Of a DNA stretch of 52,849 nt, positions 34,583 to 48,019 are shown piece by piece. Below the pieces are notes generated by a model. That model had not been told where the DNA came from. It made no database searches and worked only from the letters and a program-made list of their open reading frames with translations. Source of the stretch: Zygophlyctis sp. KS116 (taxonomy: Eukaryota > Chytridiomycota); assembly GCA_054661495.1 (NCBI GenBank), contig BAAFSQ010000049.1:1-52849 (forward strand). Reading direction: 5' to 3'. Numbering within the stretch: the first letter of the stretch is position 1; every line of letters starts with the position of its first letter. Both the position numbers and the translations under genes were made by a program.

Positions 34583-36228
34583 ATGGATTTTTACTCTAAA
34601 CAAATGCTACCAGTGGATGCCTTTTCAATTCTAGAAAAAATTGGGCAGCGGAAAAATCCAATTGTAAGTTTTTATATTTAACTTTTTAGATCACTCTAGG
34701 CCCTATTGATGCTACTTGCTCTTTTTTGATTTGTGATGCCTCTTTACCAGACTTGCCAATCACTCATGTCTCAAAAACATTTGAAGAAACGACTGGTTAT
34801 TCTGCTACGGAAATCATGGGGAAAAATTGCAGGTTCTTACAGTCTCCAGGTGGACAGGTGGAAAAAGGATCACAAAGGAAATATTCTGATAATAGTATTA
34901 TTTTTCATATGAAATCTGCTATACTGTCAGGGCAGGAATGTCAATTCTCCCTGGTAAATTATAGGAAAAATTGTGATCCTTTTATAAATTTAGTGACTAT
35001 TATTCCTATTTGTTATTTTACTCAAGGGATAATATCACATTATGTAGGACTACAGATTGATTTAATAGAACAACCAGATTCTATTCTAGAAAGAATGGGA
35101 GATGGGTCTTATTATGTTAATTATCAGAGGAAACCAGCGATAAATTACTCTTTACAAGATCCTTTGCCTACAATAGAACAAGTACAGGAAGTAGGAGAAG
35201 AAATACCATTGTTTTTATCAAGGTTTATAGATAATTGTGGGGATTTTGTTCATATTCTATCAATTAGAGGACTATTCTTATATACTTCACCAAAATCATT
35301 AAAGGATTTACTAGGATATGATTCAATAGAGCTACAAGGAAAGAATATCTCTGAATTTGTTCATCCCTCAGACTTGGTTTTTGTAATGAGAGAATTAAGA
35401 TCTGCTTCAGCAAGTGATGCTATAAATATTTTTTGTAGATTTAAGAGAAAATCTGGAAATTATATTTATTTGGAATTAAGAGGGCATGTATACCAAGGAG
35501 AATCTGGAAAAAGAACACGATGTATTGTAATGACTGGAAGAGAAAAGAAATTGGGGAAAATTAGTGTTTCTGATATACTTTATCCAGATTTACTAGAGTC
35601 TTGGGCTAAAATATCTCCTCAAGGTCTATTTCTATTTAATGACTATGCTTGTGAAAAAATATTTGGATTAGAGGCAAAATCACTATTTTCAAAGTCTATA
35701 TTTGATTTTATCTCACAAAAAGATCAGGATAGAGTCAAACATTCTCTTAAATTTGTAACTAATTCTCCACCGTTTATTGATATTCATGATTTGGATATTG
35801 TAGTACAGAATGGTATTGTAAAAGTTCATATTAGAGTCTATAATGATTCTGAATCTGTACCTAGATATTTATACTGTCAAATCAAAATCTCTATTGATAA
35901 ATTTGGAAATCATTATTCTGTGTCTAGTAGAACATTGACAGAGTTTGAAAGTATTTTCAAGGATGGAAATATTTTTGACTTTATGGAAAAGGATGACTCT
36001 GCATCCTTTTACTATGAAATCAATCAACTCAAAGTACAAAACAAGAGACTTCAGGATCAATTAAACTCTTTTAGCAAGGATAAGGATGAATTTGTACCTT
36101 CTTACGCATCAACAGAATCCAGCAGATCACAAACCGAAGACTCTCCCATGGATTCTAGTTTTCTATCACATAACCCATACCATAGGCAACAGGATGTGCC
36201 TTGTTTACTTAGTAGTCTCTTTGAATAA
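34583..36228 (+). CDS. wc-1: White-collar-1-like LOV/PAS blue-light photoreceptor
   Basis: Exons 34583-34663 and 34690-36228 around a 26-nt intron give 539 aa. The N-terminal LOV domain (about residues 28-140) matches WC-1: GPIDATCSFLICD, GKNCRFLQSPGG with the flavin-adduct Cys74, then NYRKNCDPFINLVTIIP and HYVGLQIDLIE. The extra loop before KYSDN resembles the WC-1/VVD long-loop LOV. PAS-B (about 190-290) and PAS-C (about 310-390) follow. WC-1 heterodimerises with WC-2 to drive light- and clock-regulated transcription in fungi. No GATA zinc finger is present; the C-terminus is Ser-rich and ends at LLSSLFE. DNA binding, if any, must come from a partner. The next gene starts 15 nt after its stop. 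Confidence 0.93.
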
Positions 36229-36243
36229 ATTTCCTTTTTCGTG

Positions 36244-37476
36244 ATGACTTCTCGTTCTCCAGCAGTCAAGAGACTCATGAAGGAATTCTCTGAGCTTAGA
36301 GAATCACCAAGTCCTGAATTCACTGCTGCTCCATTGGAAGAGAATATGTTGGAATGGCATTTTACTCTTCGAGGCCCAAGTATTGGCGGTTTCTCTGGAG
36401 GAAGATATCATGGAAGACTAATATTCCCACCAGAGTATCCATTTAAGCCTCCAGATGTTTATTTTCTAACTCAAAGTGGCAGATTTGAAATCAATAAAAA
36501 GATTTGTTTATCACTAACTGGATATCATCCAGAGCATTGGAGACCTGCATGGGGAGTATCTACAGCACTTATAGCTATTATATCATTCTTTCCTACTCCT
36601 GGAGAGGGAGCAGTGGGAGCATTGGATTATTCAGAAGAAGAACGAGCGTATTTAGCAAAGGAATCTAGAAAATATACTTGTTCTGTTTGTGGATCAAAGA
36701 ATTCTGAAGCTCTTCCTGATGAATCTATAGTTCCATCTTCTAAATTAAATCTTGTAAAAGGTATAGAGATTGGGAAGCATTCTCCTCCTCAAGTTGGTCA
36801 GAAAAATGATTCAGAAAATCTAGGTACAACAGAATCTCAAGGAAAAGTTGAAGAATCTTCAAGTCTTACAGAATCTAATCCTTTAAAATTAGATACTCTA
36901 AAACCCACTCTAGATTCAAGAGATGAAAGTGATTCAACCTCTAAAATTACAGAAAATCAACAAGATTTGGAATATTCTCTAGCTTTAAATCTTTTACAGA
37001 CTCTAATACCTCCTAAATATTTCAAATTCTACAAAAATAAATTGGAACAAGAGACTGTTACTGTAAATGGTGTAAAAAAGGTTTCTTCTTCTAGAATACA
37101 AGAGATTAAAGCAGAAATTCCAAGACTCAAAATTTCTCCTCAAGATTCAATTTCTCTAAATAGAGTCAAGACAAGACTTGATTTAATTTTACCATTAACT
37201 AGAGAACAGTCTAAATTATATGTTAAAGAATTATTAAGAGAAAAATTACTCTTAAATTTCAGTGGTGGAGATGTAGGAGATTTAGAGACTGAATGGTTAA
37301 AGAGATATTCAAATCAAGAAATTATTCATTATTTGGAATTAGAAAATTCCTTTTTAGCAATATCAAAAAATCTAAATTCTGAAATGTCACACAGTAGAAC
37401 TTTATCAAGTATGGATCTTTGTCTACTAATCCTTGGACTTTTAATTTTTCTCTTTGCGTTGCAACTCGCGACATAA
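36244..37476 (+). CDS. UBC6: ER-anchored ubiquitin-conjugating enzyme, UBC6/UBE2J family
   Basis: E2 of ER-associated degradation. A single exon of 410 aa from ATG 36244. The UBC domain (about 8-140) has the family's variant active site KKICLSLTGYHPEHW with Cys88, followed by WRPAWGVSTALIAIISFFPTPGEGAVGALDYS, typical of UBE2J1/UBC6 and unlike the HPN-type E2s. A Ser/Glu-rich linker of about 200 residues contains a second helical patch (LALNLLQTLIPPKYFKFY). A C-terminal hydrophobic tail anchor (LCLLILGLLIFLFALQLAT) completes the architecture. The stop is only 5 nt before the ATG of the next gene. Confidence 0.95.
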   Translation: MTSRSPAVKRLMKEFSELRESPSPEFTAAPLEENMLEWHFTLRGPSIGGFSGGRYHGRLIFPPEYPFKPPDVYFLTQSGRFEINKKICLSLTGYHPEHWRPAWGVSTALIAIISFFPTPGEGAVGALDYSEEERAYLAKESRKYTCSVCGSKNSEALPDESIVPSSKLNLVKGIEIGKHSPPQVGQKNDSENLGTTESQGKVEESSSLTESNPLKLDTLKPTLDSRDESDSTSKITENQQDLEYSLALNLLQTLIPPKYFKFYKNKLEQETVTVNGVKKVSSSRIQEIKAEIPRLKISPQDSISLNRVKTRLDLILPLTREQSKLYVKELLREKLLLNFSGGDVGDLETEWLKRYSNQEIIHYLELENSFLAISKNLNSEMSHSRTLSSMDLCLLILGLLIFLFALQLAT

Positions 37477-37481
37477 TCATC

Positions 37482-40400
37482 ATGCAGTTTTATCAGTCTT
37501 TATTGAATTTACAAGAGACTCCTGATAACATAAGACAGGGAGCATTAAAGGTTTTAGAGGGAGACCAGTCTTTTGAGAGTCTTTTTTCTCCACTAAAGTC
37601 TAGTATTTTAACTGAGAATGTAGATTTGGTTTGTATTGGAATTCAAGGCTCTGCGAATTTATTAATGACTTTTCCTGTTGATGCAGATAAAATTAATGTA
37701 ATTCTAGACATTATCATTTCTAAAAACGATAAACAATCCAAGATATCTTCAGTTATAGTCAAAAGTTTGGGAAAAATAGTTTTGGAGTCTGAAAACTTGA
37801 ATTCAAATTCATTATTAAAGGCTATAAAGGCTATTTATTCAATATTCTTAACTAGTAATTCTTCTCAAGTACAAGTTCTCGCTCAAAGTACAATTTATAG
37901 GATGGTACACAAGGTTTTTAGTACTGCTTCCGCTAAAATGGAAGGTGGTGCTGGTATAGAATCTGGAGTTTCGTATAGTTTAGAGTCTTTGGTAGAGTCT
38001 GAGGGAGATTCACGACAAGAGTCGTTTCAAGATTCCAAAGAGGATAGTGTTGGAGAGTCTAAAAATGATGTTATAAGGAATGCGTATCTGGTCTTTAGAG
38101 CTTTATGCAAATTGAGTATGAAGCCGGTACAAGATGGAACTCTGGATTCAAAGTCTCAGGCTCTAAGATCAAAATATCTGGCTTTGCATTTAATACAGTC
38201 CTTATTAATGGAAAAAAATCATGTATTTTATCTTCCAGCAGGAGTAATTTAAAATATTAAAACTAATAATAGGTCTTGTTTAATAGATCTTCTCAAGATA
38301 AATATAAGAATCAAGGAGAAGAATTGGTGTTTGTTCATTCAATTAAACAATACTTGTGTTTAAGTTTATCTAGAAATATTGTGTCTGTGGTTCCTCAGAT
38401 TTTTGATATTGCAATACAATTATTTATGACAGTTTTGGCAAAATTAAGAAGTAAACTCAAGGTATTTTTTTGCAAATACAAAATATTTAGAAAGAATTAT
38501 CGGTTATTTTTACAGAAATTATAATTCCAATCATTGAAGCTAAAAATGCAGTTACATTTCATCAAAGACATTCTCTTGTAAAAGCTTTTTTTAAATTGTT
38601 TTCAGAGGAGGAAGGAGGCAAGATATTAGTAGAAATATACTTGAATTATGATTGTGATGTAGAATCAAGTGCTAGAGAAAATATATGGGAAAGATTGATT
38701 ACTGGCCTTTCAAAAAGTTTATCACAAAGATTTTCATCGGAAAAAGCTCCCGTTAAAGTTAATCCAGCATCTCCGGTAGTAGCTACATTTTTAGAAAATA
38801 CAAGTATACCGCAAATAACTTCTGATAATATGTCTTTTCTATCAAAAGAGCAAGTTCGAGACATTATTACAAATGGAGGTGACTTTATTGATTTGAAAAA
38901 ATGTATTTTGCAGTTATTGTCTCATGGTATTTTGGATTCTCTAGTAAAATGGATAAAAGAACGTTCTAAACCTGAAAGTACGAATCCTGATACTGAAGAT
39001 GACACTTTTTTATCGCCGACTCTTAGTGTAGCCGATGAACTAAAATCAATGGAAAATACGATGGACGATGATCCTTTGGCTTTTGAATCAATGAAACAGA
39101 AAAAACTGTTAATGCTTCATGGATTTCAAATATTCAATGTAAACAATAAAAAAGGTATAAAATTATTGCAAGCATCTGGAAATTTATCTCAAAATTCTGC
39201 TGATATTGCAAAATTTTTGTTCTCCACCCCAGGACTTAATAAGAGTATGATTGGAGAATATTTGGGAAATGGGTAATTTATACTAAAAATGAATATAATA
39301 GCGAACAAGAGTATATTGAAATAATGCATCTTTATGTAGACCTTTTTGACTTTGAAGGAAAAAGTTTTGTTGATGCTTTAAGAAACTTTTTGCAATCATT
39401 TCGCCTTCCTGGAGAAGCCCAGAAAATTGATCGTTTCATGTTGAAGTTTGCAGACAGATACTTAAAAACTAATCCAGAAAGCTTTGAAAGCGCGGGTATT
39501 TTCATATATATCGATTAATTATAGACACCGCGTACGTTTTAGCGTATTCAGTGATAATGTTAAATACGGATCTCCATAATAATCAGGTTAAAAACAAAAT
39601 GACGAAAGAACAATTTGTTAAAAATAATAGGGGGATAGATCAGGGGAAAGATCTGGAGCAAGAGTGTCTAGAGTCAATTTATGACGTTATTCTTGTTGAT
39701 GAAATAATTATGAAAGATGAACATTTGTCAGAATCTGTAGAGGAAGCGCAAAGAGATCCGCTGCGTCATTATGCATTAGCAAGTGAAACTATGGCTCAAA
39801 AAACTGAGGCTATTTTGAATACCATTACTAGAACTCCAGAAGATTTTTCAGGTGAAACAGAATCTGCTGATGATCCTTCGGATAGTCTATTTTATTCGGC
39901 AAATCATTACACCCATGTCAAAGCTATGTTTGAAATCATATGGCTTTCAATTTTAGCCGGATTAAGCTGGCCTGCGCAGGAGACTGAAGATGTGGAACTG
40001 ATAGAAATTGCAATGGATGGGTTTAAAAGTTGTATTTCTATCGCTGGGTTTTTTCAACTTGAATTGGAAATTAAGGCATTTGTATCAACTTTGACCAAAT
40101 ATACTCAATTATACGCCTTTGATGCTAAAGTACCGAAAAATATGACTGCTATAAAAGCATTATTAGCTGTAGCATATACCGATGGGAATTACTTAAACGA
40201 AAACTGGAATGATGTGATTAGATGCGTAAGTCAGTTGGAAAAATTAAAGTTGATTGGTGATACACCAGATGAGCTGGTAGATAGGTGCGTGTGATTAAAA
40301 TATTAAACTACAGTAAATTTGAAACAGCTGAAGGACGCAGAGGGTCAAGAAAACCAAAGAAAAGCATTCCTCAAAACCGACACCTTGAAGAAGTCGCCGC

Positions 40401-42586
40401 TGAGATCGGATCGCAATTAATGACGGTTCAGGTAGATCGAATTTTTACAAACTCAAAAAATCTCTCTGGAAAAGCAATCGTATATTTTGTACGGTATCTT
40501 TGTGAGGTTTCATGGGAGGAAATAGAGTCAACTTCTAATAAAGAGCATCCCAGAATGTACTGTCTGCAGCGGCTTGTTGAAATAAGCTTTTATAACATGG
40601 GCCGCATTCGTTTAGAATGGGTTAATATTTGGGCGATTCTTGGCGAACATCTTAATCGAGTAGGATGTCATGTCAATTCTAATGTGGGATATTTTGCATT
40701 GGATAAGCTACGTCAGCTTGCCATTAATTTTTTGGATCTGGAGGAACTGGCAACCTATAAATTTCAGAAAGAATTTTTGAAGCCATTTGAAGGAGCAATC
40801 GCAAAAAATCCTGATTTGAAAATCAAAGACATGGTGTTGGCTTGCATACAGCAACTCATTCAAGCAAAGGGCCAAAAATTGAAGAGTGGCTGGAAATTGA
40901 TTTTTGCCATTCTAATCAAGGCTGCCAAAGAGCATTACGGTAATTTCATTTTAATTTACAATAAGAACCTATTGTGATTCTAGCTTTTGACATCACCAAG
41001 ATGATTTACAAGAACAGTTTTGAATTTGTTTCCAGCAACGGTTCTTTTCCTGACTTCTTGGCGTGCTTGGTTGAATTTTGTAGAAACATGAAGTTTGTGA
41101 AAATAAGGTACTTCTTAATTTTAGTCTTAAAGAAAGCCTTCATTCGATTGAGCTCTTTAGGAGTTCAATTGATAAAATCAGCATATATATGGCGTCAGAT
41201 GAAATGCCGAGATCATTAAACCATAAGGCATCGGAGAACTTGACAGAATTAATGCATCAGGGCTTTCTTTCCATAAAGAACGCGACCCAAAACAGCAAGA
41301 CAACAGAAGATGATCCTAACATTCGCTTTTGGTTTCCTGTTTTTTTCGGACTGTATGAGATAGTGATGATATCTGATTTGGAAGTTCGAGCTAGGTGTTT
41401 ATAATTTCTGCTCATTTTATAGGGCTTTAAATTATCTTTTCGATGCATTGAAGAAATACGGGAAAACATTTTCTCATGACTTTTGGGGTGTTGTGGCAAA
41501 AGGGGCACTATTTCCAATATTTGACGACCTTAGAATCACCGGTAAAGACCGTACATCTATTGCATCAAAGGAGGATATATCTGTTTGGTTGTCTACAACC
41601 TTGATACAAGCCTTGCGACAACTAATTGATTTATTCACATTTTATTTTACAGATATCAATTTCCTTTTAGAGGAAATTTTGGAAATTATTATTATATGCA
41701 TTACTCAAGAAAGTGAAACTCTTTCAAAACTGGGTTCAATGAGTTTACAGGAATTGATTGAATCGAATTTGTCGAAATTTTCATTTGAACACTGGGATAC
41801 GATAACCAATGTTCTAGTAGATCTTCTTGGTCAAACTACACCTCATGAATTGTTTTTTGATTTGGAAGAGACTGAAATCAGCACGCCGAAAAATTTGCAA
41901 GCGATTACTAAAAGGGGGCCTCGGCCTCAGTCATCAGAGTTTCAAAAGATTATTATTAAGTGCATCCTTCACCATTCAGTAATTCAAACCATTGATGAAA
42001 TCTTACAAAGCGCTGATTGCTCTGTTTTAAACTCATTAGATATCCACCATACTCTTAAGTTGGTTGATGCAATTTTCAAAAGCTACCAATTTGCTCAAGA
42101 GTTTAACAAAGACACAGATCTTCGGACGACATTACTCAACATGGGATTTATGAAGCAGCTACCCAACTTGGTCAAACAAGAAACAAGTAGCATATCTCTA
42201 TACATTCATGTACTTGGAAGTATCTACTCAAGGGCTCCTGATGCTTCTCAACAGTCTGAAATCGAATCAAGGCTGATTCCGTAAGATTGTATGAAAGATT
42301 AATATATAGGGCCTGTATAACTATATTAGAAGAATATAGCATTCTTGAACCAGAAAATAGTAAAAAAAGCCTAAATGCATGGCGCCCAGTGGTATTTAGT
42401 ATAATATCAGCGGTCAATTCATTTCCTGATTTAGAATTTGAAAAGCATCTCTCTATATTTTATAAACCAATGGCTGGCATTATTTTACAGGCTCACGATC
42501 AGGCCTTTCGCGAGGCATTGAATCTCTTCTTTATGCGATGTGCTGGATCTATAAATATGAATAGGAATACTTCAATTCCTAATTAA
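37482..42586 (+). CDS. SEC7: BIG/Sec7-type Arf guanine-nucleotide exchange factor, copy a
   Basis: Activates Arf1 at the trans-Golgi. Ten exons (37482-38243, 38273-38461, 38491-39272, 39302-39495, 39525-40284, 40314-40939, 40966-41107, 41137-41394, 41423-42280, 42310-42586) give 1,615 aa; seven of the nine introns are exactly 29 nt. An N-terminal DCB/HUS region carries the HUS-box wording [10 protein letters not shown]. The Sec7 domain (about 545-740) has the catalytic glutamic finger E616 in [13 protein letters not shown], then [21 protein letters not shown] and [11 protein letters not shown], which are BIG- rather than GBF-specific. HDS repeats follow ([28 protein letters not shown]). It starts 5 nt after UBC6, so its promoter probably overlaps the UBC6 gene. 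The DCB start looks short. Confidence 0.95.
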
Positions 42587-42693
42587 TTCATAGATATATA
42601 ATCACATTTTGACCCGTTATTTGGATTATAGTTTCAAGAATAGAATAAATATTATCATGACGTAAGCATTGTTTATATTATTTATATATTTAC

Positions 42694-45600
42694 ATGGGCA
42701 AACCAGGATCAGATAATATTTTCTCTCGAATGTTCAAAGAGCCTCTAAAGAAGGAATCGACGTTTTCATCATTAACAGACTCTAGCGATGTATTTATCAG
42801 AGTTGCGTTGGAATTGTTGTTAAATGCACCTCCCACCAAGAGGAATGACGGTCTGAAAGCAGCTATCACCGCTTCATTTCAAGCTCTTGACTCTCTGCCA
42901 AAAGACTCTCAGACTATGATGGCAGTATTTTCTCCATTTCAAATTGCTTGCCAATCGAAAAACTCTGAAATGGTTTCTATTGCTATTGATTGTTTGGGAA
43001 AATTATTCACTTACAACTTTTGGGGACAATACAATTTAGAAGGTCTATCAGATCTTACAAAGATTTCAACGGTTACGATTGATCAAGATGATATAGCCGG
43101 TATAGATGACGGAGATATGTCCGGAACTGCAGGAATGATATCATTTGTGATTGACACGATTGCGAGTAGTTACTCTAATGTCGATGAAAGGGTAGAATTA
43201 CAGATAGTAAAGGTATGGAAATTAAAGGCTAATTTAGAGGCTTTACAAGCAGCAGTTTCAACATCAGATCCAGCATTTTGCTTGCATGGTAGTGTTCTGA
43301 TAAAAGCTATTAGAACAACTTATAACATTTTTTTAGTTTCAAATTCTACAAATGTTCAAGCAGTGGCTCAAGGTGCGCTGACTCAAATGGTGCAGTATGT
43401 ATATGGTAGAATTCCTAAAGTTTCAAACGTTCCAAGTAATGGAGATGGGTAAATAATATTTCTAATTTCTAGATCTAATGTAACAAGTCCCAGGTCACAG
43501 AATGATCGTCATTTAAAGGATGCATATCAAGTATTGTATACTTTGGGGAAATTATCTACTCGTACAGTGCCAATGCCAGAAGGGACGATGGATCTGCGTT
43601 CTCAAGGGATGCGCTCAAAGCTTTTGGCATTGCATTTGATTTTAACAATTTTATCGGCGCATCATTATGTCTTTTTAACGCCATGTAGCAATATATTCAA
43701 TCAGAACGGCTCAACAGATTCATCAGTTTTTATTGATTATGCCAAAGAGCATTTGTGTTTGTCTATTTCCAGAAATGCCATCAGTGTAGTCCCCCCAGTT
43801 CAAGAGGTTACAATTGACATTTTTGGTAAACTAATGATACATTTGTGGCCTTTTCTTAAAAAGGAAATATCAGTGATTTTCACAGAAATTGTACTTCCGG
43901 TTATAGAAGCAAAAAAGCAATTTTCATTTTTTCAAAGAATAACAATGATAAAAGGATTGAAAAGATTGCTATCTGATCCGAAAATTAATGGAGGAAAAAT
44001 GTTGGTGGAATTATACCTGAATTATGATTGTGACGTGGAATCCGGAGCACGAGAGAATATATGGGAGCATTTGGCCTCTGCACTGGCCAAGGCTATTTCG
44101 CAGCACGGAGAAACTAATGGGAGCTCAAACTATTTTGGCATATCCTCTTTCAGTCATGTTTCAGGTGCGAGGGATCTAACACCAGAAATGACTACATCAA
44201 ATTTGACGAATTTCACTCGAGAGCAAGTGAGAGATTTGTATTCACTTACCGGAAACATCGATGAATTCAGAAAATGTGGAACTGATCTGATTGTTAATGG
44301 AATTTTGAAGCCTCTCACAATCTACTGTCAGGATCGGATAAAAATCCAAACTACACCCGCTGAAATTGATACAATGGCTGCTGCTAATTCTAATGAAGCT
44401 TTAAATGAAATCGATAAAAAGAGTGGGAAAGAAGTATCTGATGACCCAGCAGCTTTTGAAGAATTTAAAATTCGTAAAAAGGCTCTCATTGAAGGAATAA
44501 AGCAGTTTAATAGTAAGCCCAAAAAGGTGCAGTTCTTATCATTAAATTTTAAGGGAATTCAGCATCTTATTGAAACTGGATGTATTCCACAAAATACCCC
44601 CGAAGAAATCGCCAAGTTCTTGCTTAAGACCAATGGTCTTGATAAGGCTGGAATTGGGGAATATCTGGGAGAAGGGTAAGCACATATTTATGACTGCTTA
44701 GGGACGAATTTAATATAACTGTGATGCATGCATTTGTGGACCTGATGAATTTTACTGGAATGAAATTTATAGATGCATTAAGATACTTCTTGCAAGCATT
44801 TAGGCTTCCAGGAGAGGCTCAGAAAATAGATCGATTCATGTTGAAATTTGCAAATATATATTTAAAATATTCTCCTGATTCATTTAGCTCTGCAGGTAGG
44901 ATTTTAAATGTTTTTCTTAATTATTAGATACAGCCTATGTCCTCGCATACTCAACAATAATGTTAAATACCGATCAGCATAATGCACAAGTAAAAAAGCG
45001 CATGACAAAACAGGACTTCCTGAAAAACAATAGAGGGATAGACGAGGGAAAAGATTTGTCCGCTGAGTTGTTGGAATCAATATTTGATGAAATACAGTCA
45101 AATGAAATCGTGATGAAAAATGAAATGGCAATAGAGAAGACAAATAATATTGAAACGGATACTAAAAATGTCGTACAGTACTTTGTTACTGCAACCGAAA
45201 GTATGGCTCAAAAAAGTGAAGCTTTATTGAAGACTATGACAGCACGTAAAGGATCCAATTTCATAGTTGCAAATCACTATAAGCATGTTAAACCAATTTT
45301 CGAATTAGTTTGGATGTCATTATTGACCGCTTTAAGCTCTGTCATCCAGGCGATTGACGATAAAGGGACTAGAGCAGTTGCCCTTGATGGTTTCAAGTTT
45401 TGCTTATATATTTCTAGCACATTTGACATGGATTTGGAAAGGAAAACATTTATAACCACGCTTTGTAAGTTCACGTCTCTATCAAATTTTGAATCTATCA
45501 AGCAAAAGAATATTGAAATCATAAAGGCGCTACTGGAGGTAGTATACAGTGAGGGGACTTCATTTAGAGATGATTGGAAGGATATAGTTATATGCATTAA

Positions 45601-48014
45601 CAATCTTGATAAACTTCAAACTGCTAGTCAAAATAATAGTGTAATTGGATTCTTGGAGTCTGAAATAACGAAGAATACAAAGGAAACTCAGGATAAGAAA
45701 GTTTTAGCCCATAAATCAGCATACCTGATGGAAGCATCTGCTATCGCTAATTCCCAAGAGATGACTGTGCTTGTTGATCGTATTTTTACAGGTAGTGTCA
45801 ATCTTTCTGGAAAATCTATTGTATCATTTGTGACTGCATTATGTGAAATATCTTGGGAAGAAGTTTCAAGTACATCGCCAGGCTTACAGCCCCGAATGTA
45901 TTGCTTGCAGCGACTAATTGAAATGGGATTTTATAATATGAATAGAATACGACTAGAATGGGTCAATATTTGGGCAAAACTTCGGGAACACTTTATTCAA
46001 GTTTGTACTTTTCCTAATGCAACCGTCGGATTTTTCGCATTAGATAAACTGAGACAATTAGCTATGAAATTTTTGGATTTGGAAGAATTGTCCAATTTTA
46101 AATTCCAAAAAGATTTTTTATGGCCATTTGAAGAAATCCTTCTTAAATCATTGGACCCCAAAATCAAGGACATGGTTTTAGCTTGTATACAGCAAATGGT
46201 GCAGGCAAAAAGCAAAAAATTTCGCAGTGGATGGAAAGCGATTTTCGCTACAATTTCTAAATCAGCAAAAGAATCACACGGTACTTTATATTTCGTTAAT
46301 TTAGTAGAACCTATAGTTGTCTTGTCACTAGATATCATCAAAATGATTTATAAATCTAGCTTTGACGAGGTTATTGCCAACAATTCGCTTCCAGAATTCA
46401 TTATATGTCTAACAGACTTGGCCAAAAACAGCTATTTTTCTAAAACAAAGTATGTCAGTTTTCATTTATAATGAATAGTCTTCATTCTATGGAGCTTATG
46501 AAACTGATTGTACCAAAAATAGCGGAATATGAAAAGACATCATCACCAGGTAAAGAGCATAATCGAATGTCTTACAAATCCATGGAGAATATGCACCAAT
46601 TATTTCAAATAAACGGAGCCGGCCATAGCCTTTTTCATGCTGAAACGTTGGATTCTTCTAAATCTGAACATTTCCCACAGATTGAAGAGGACAGATCTAT
46701 GCGCTATTGGCTTCCTCTTCTATATGGCTTTCTTGATATAGTAATGAATGGGGAATTAGAAGTAAGAACAAGGTATTACACTTTGATCTGAATTTAGAGC
46801 TTTGACATACTTATTTGAAACATTAAAAACTCATGGGTCTACTTTTTCTCCAGAATTTTGGTTAATAGTAGCAAATACCATCATATTTACTATATTCCAG
46901 GATTTAGGAGTTGGTAGTGGACAGGCAAAGCTGCTTTCTAAAGAAGAAGAATCTGTTTGGACATCAACAACACTGATACAAGCTTTGAGGTATCTAGTTG
47001 AATTTTTTGGGGAGCGTTATGATCAAGTTAATTTTATGTTGAAGGGAATATTGGAGATTTTAAAAGCTTGCCTGCTGCAAAGTAACGAAACTTTGTCACG
47101 AATTGGCGCTACATGCCTACAGCAAATAATTGAAACTAATTTAAAAAAATTGAATACTCATAATTGGGATCAGATATGCGACACAATTGAGCAACTAGTC
47201 AATGAAACTATACCTCATGCAATTTTCTTTGATTTATCTGATGGCGCTAATGGCCCAAATCCTGTTTCAATAACAGGCCGCCCTCTACTCACCCGTCCGC
47301 ATAAAAAGGATTTCGAACATATAATTTCTGTATGCGTGCAGCATTTACTTGTTCTTCAAACACTTTCGGATATTCTTAATAGCGGTTCAGACTTTGCCGT
47401 ATATAGATCATTAGATCTTCAGCATCTTAACAAATTTTTGGCATTTTTTGAATTCAGTTACCTCTTTGCAAAGGAGTTTAATGATAATCTCGAAATTAGA
47501 AATGCTCTATTCCAGATGGGTTTCATGAAAAATTTACCAAATCTTTTGAAGCAAGAAACAAGTAGTGTCTCAATATATCTAACATTACTGAACAGAATGT
47601 ATAATGATAAAGACGAATCACGATTGGCTTTAAAGGATACCATAGAACAGAAGATGATCCCGTAAGAATCAATTAAATTAATATTTTAGGCTTAGTTTAG
47701 AAATTCTGCAAAATTATTCTAAATTTGATCCTGAATCCAATCGCCGAAATGTCAACTCTTGGCGGCCCGTAATTGCCCTCATTTTATCAGGAATGATTCA
47801 ATACAAAGACTCTGATCTTAAGAGACAAGTGCCGCAGTTTTATCAGCGCTTGGTTGGACTACTATCACAAGAGGTTTCATCGGACCTTCGACTTCCATTA
47901 ATGAATATTTTACAAAGAGTGGGAGTCCTGGCTGGAATTTCACAGCTACCAAGCCTCCCACCAAAATGTGAAACAGACGAAATAGAGATCAAAGAAGAAA
48001 TAGATTTATTATAG
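42694..48014 (+). CDS. SEC7: BIG/Sec7-type Arf guanine-nucleotide exchange factor, copy b
   Basis: Tandem paralog of copy a. Seven exons (42694-43448, 43473-44675, 44702-44895, 44928-46449, 46479-46772, 46798-47661, 47690-48014) give 1,718 aa. Sec7 elements are intact: glutamic finger E691 in [51 protein letters not shown] ([10 protein letters not shown]) and HDS segments align with copy a along the whole length. The central 194-nt exon is the same size as in copy a and several intron positions are shared, but copy b lacks three of copy a's introns. The N-terminus is more complete ([16 protein letters not shown], then [19 protein letters not shown]). Both copies look functional. The stop lies 5 nt from the convergent GT8 gene. 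Confidence 0.95.
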
Positions 48015-48019
48015 TATTT

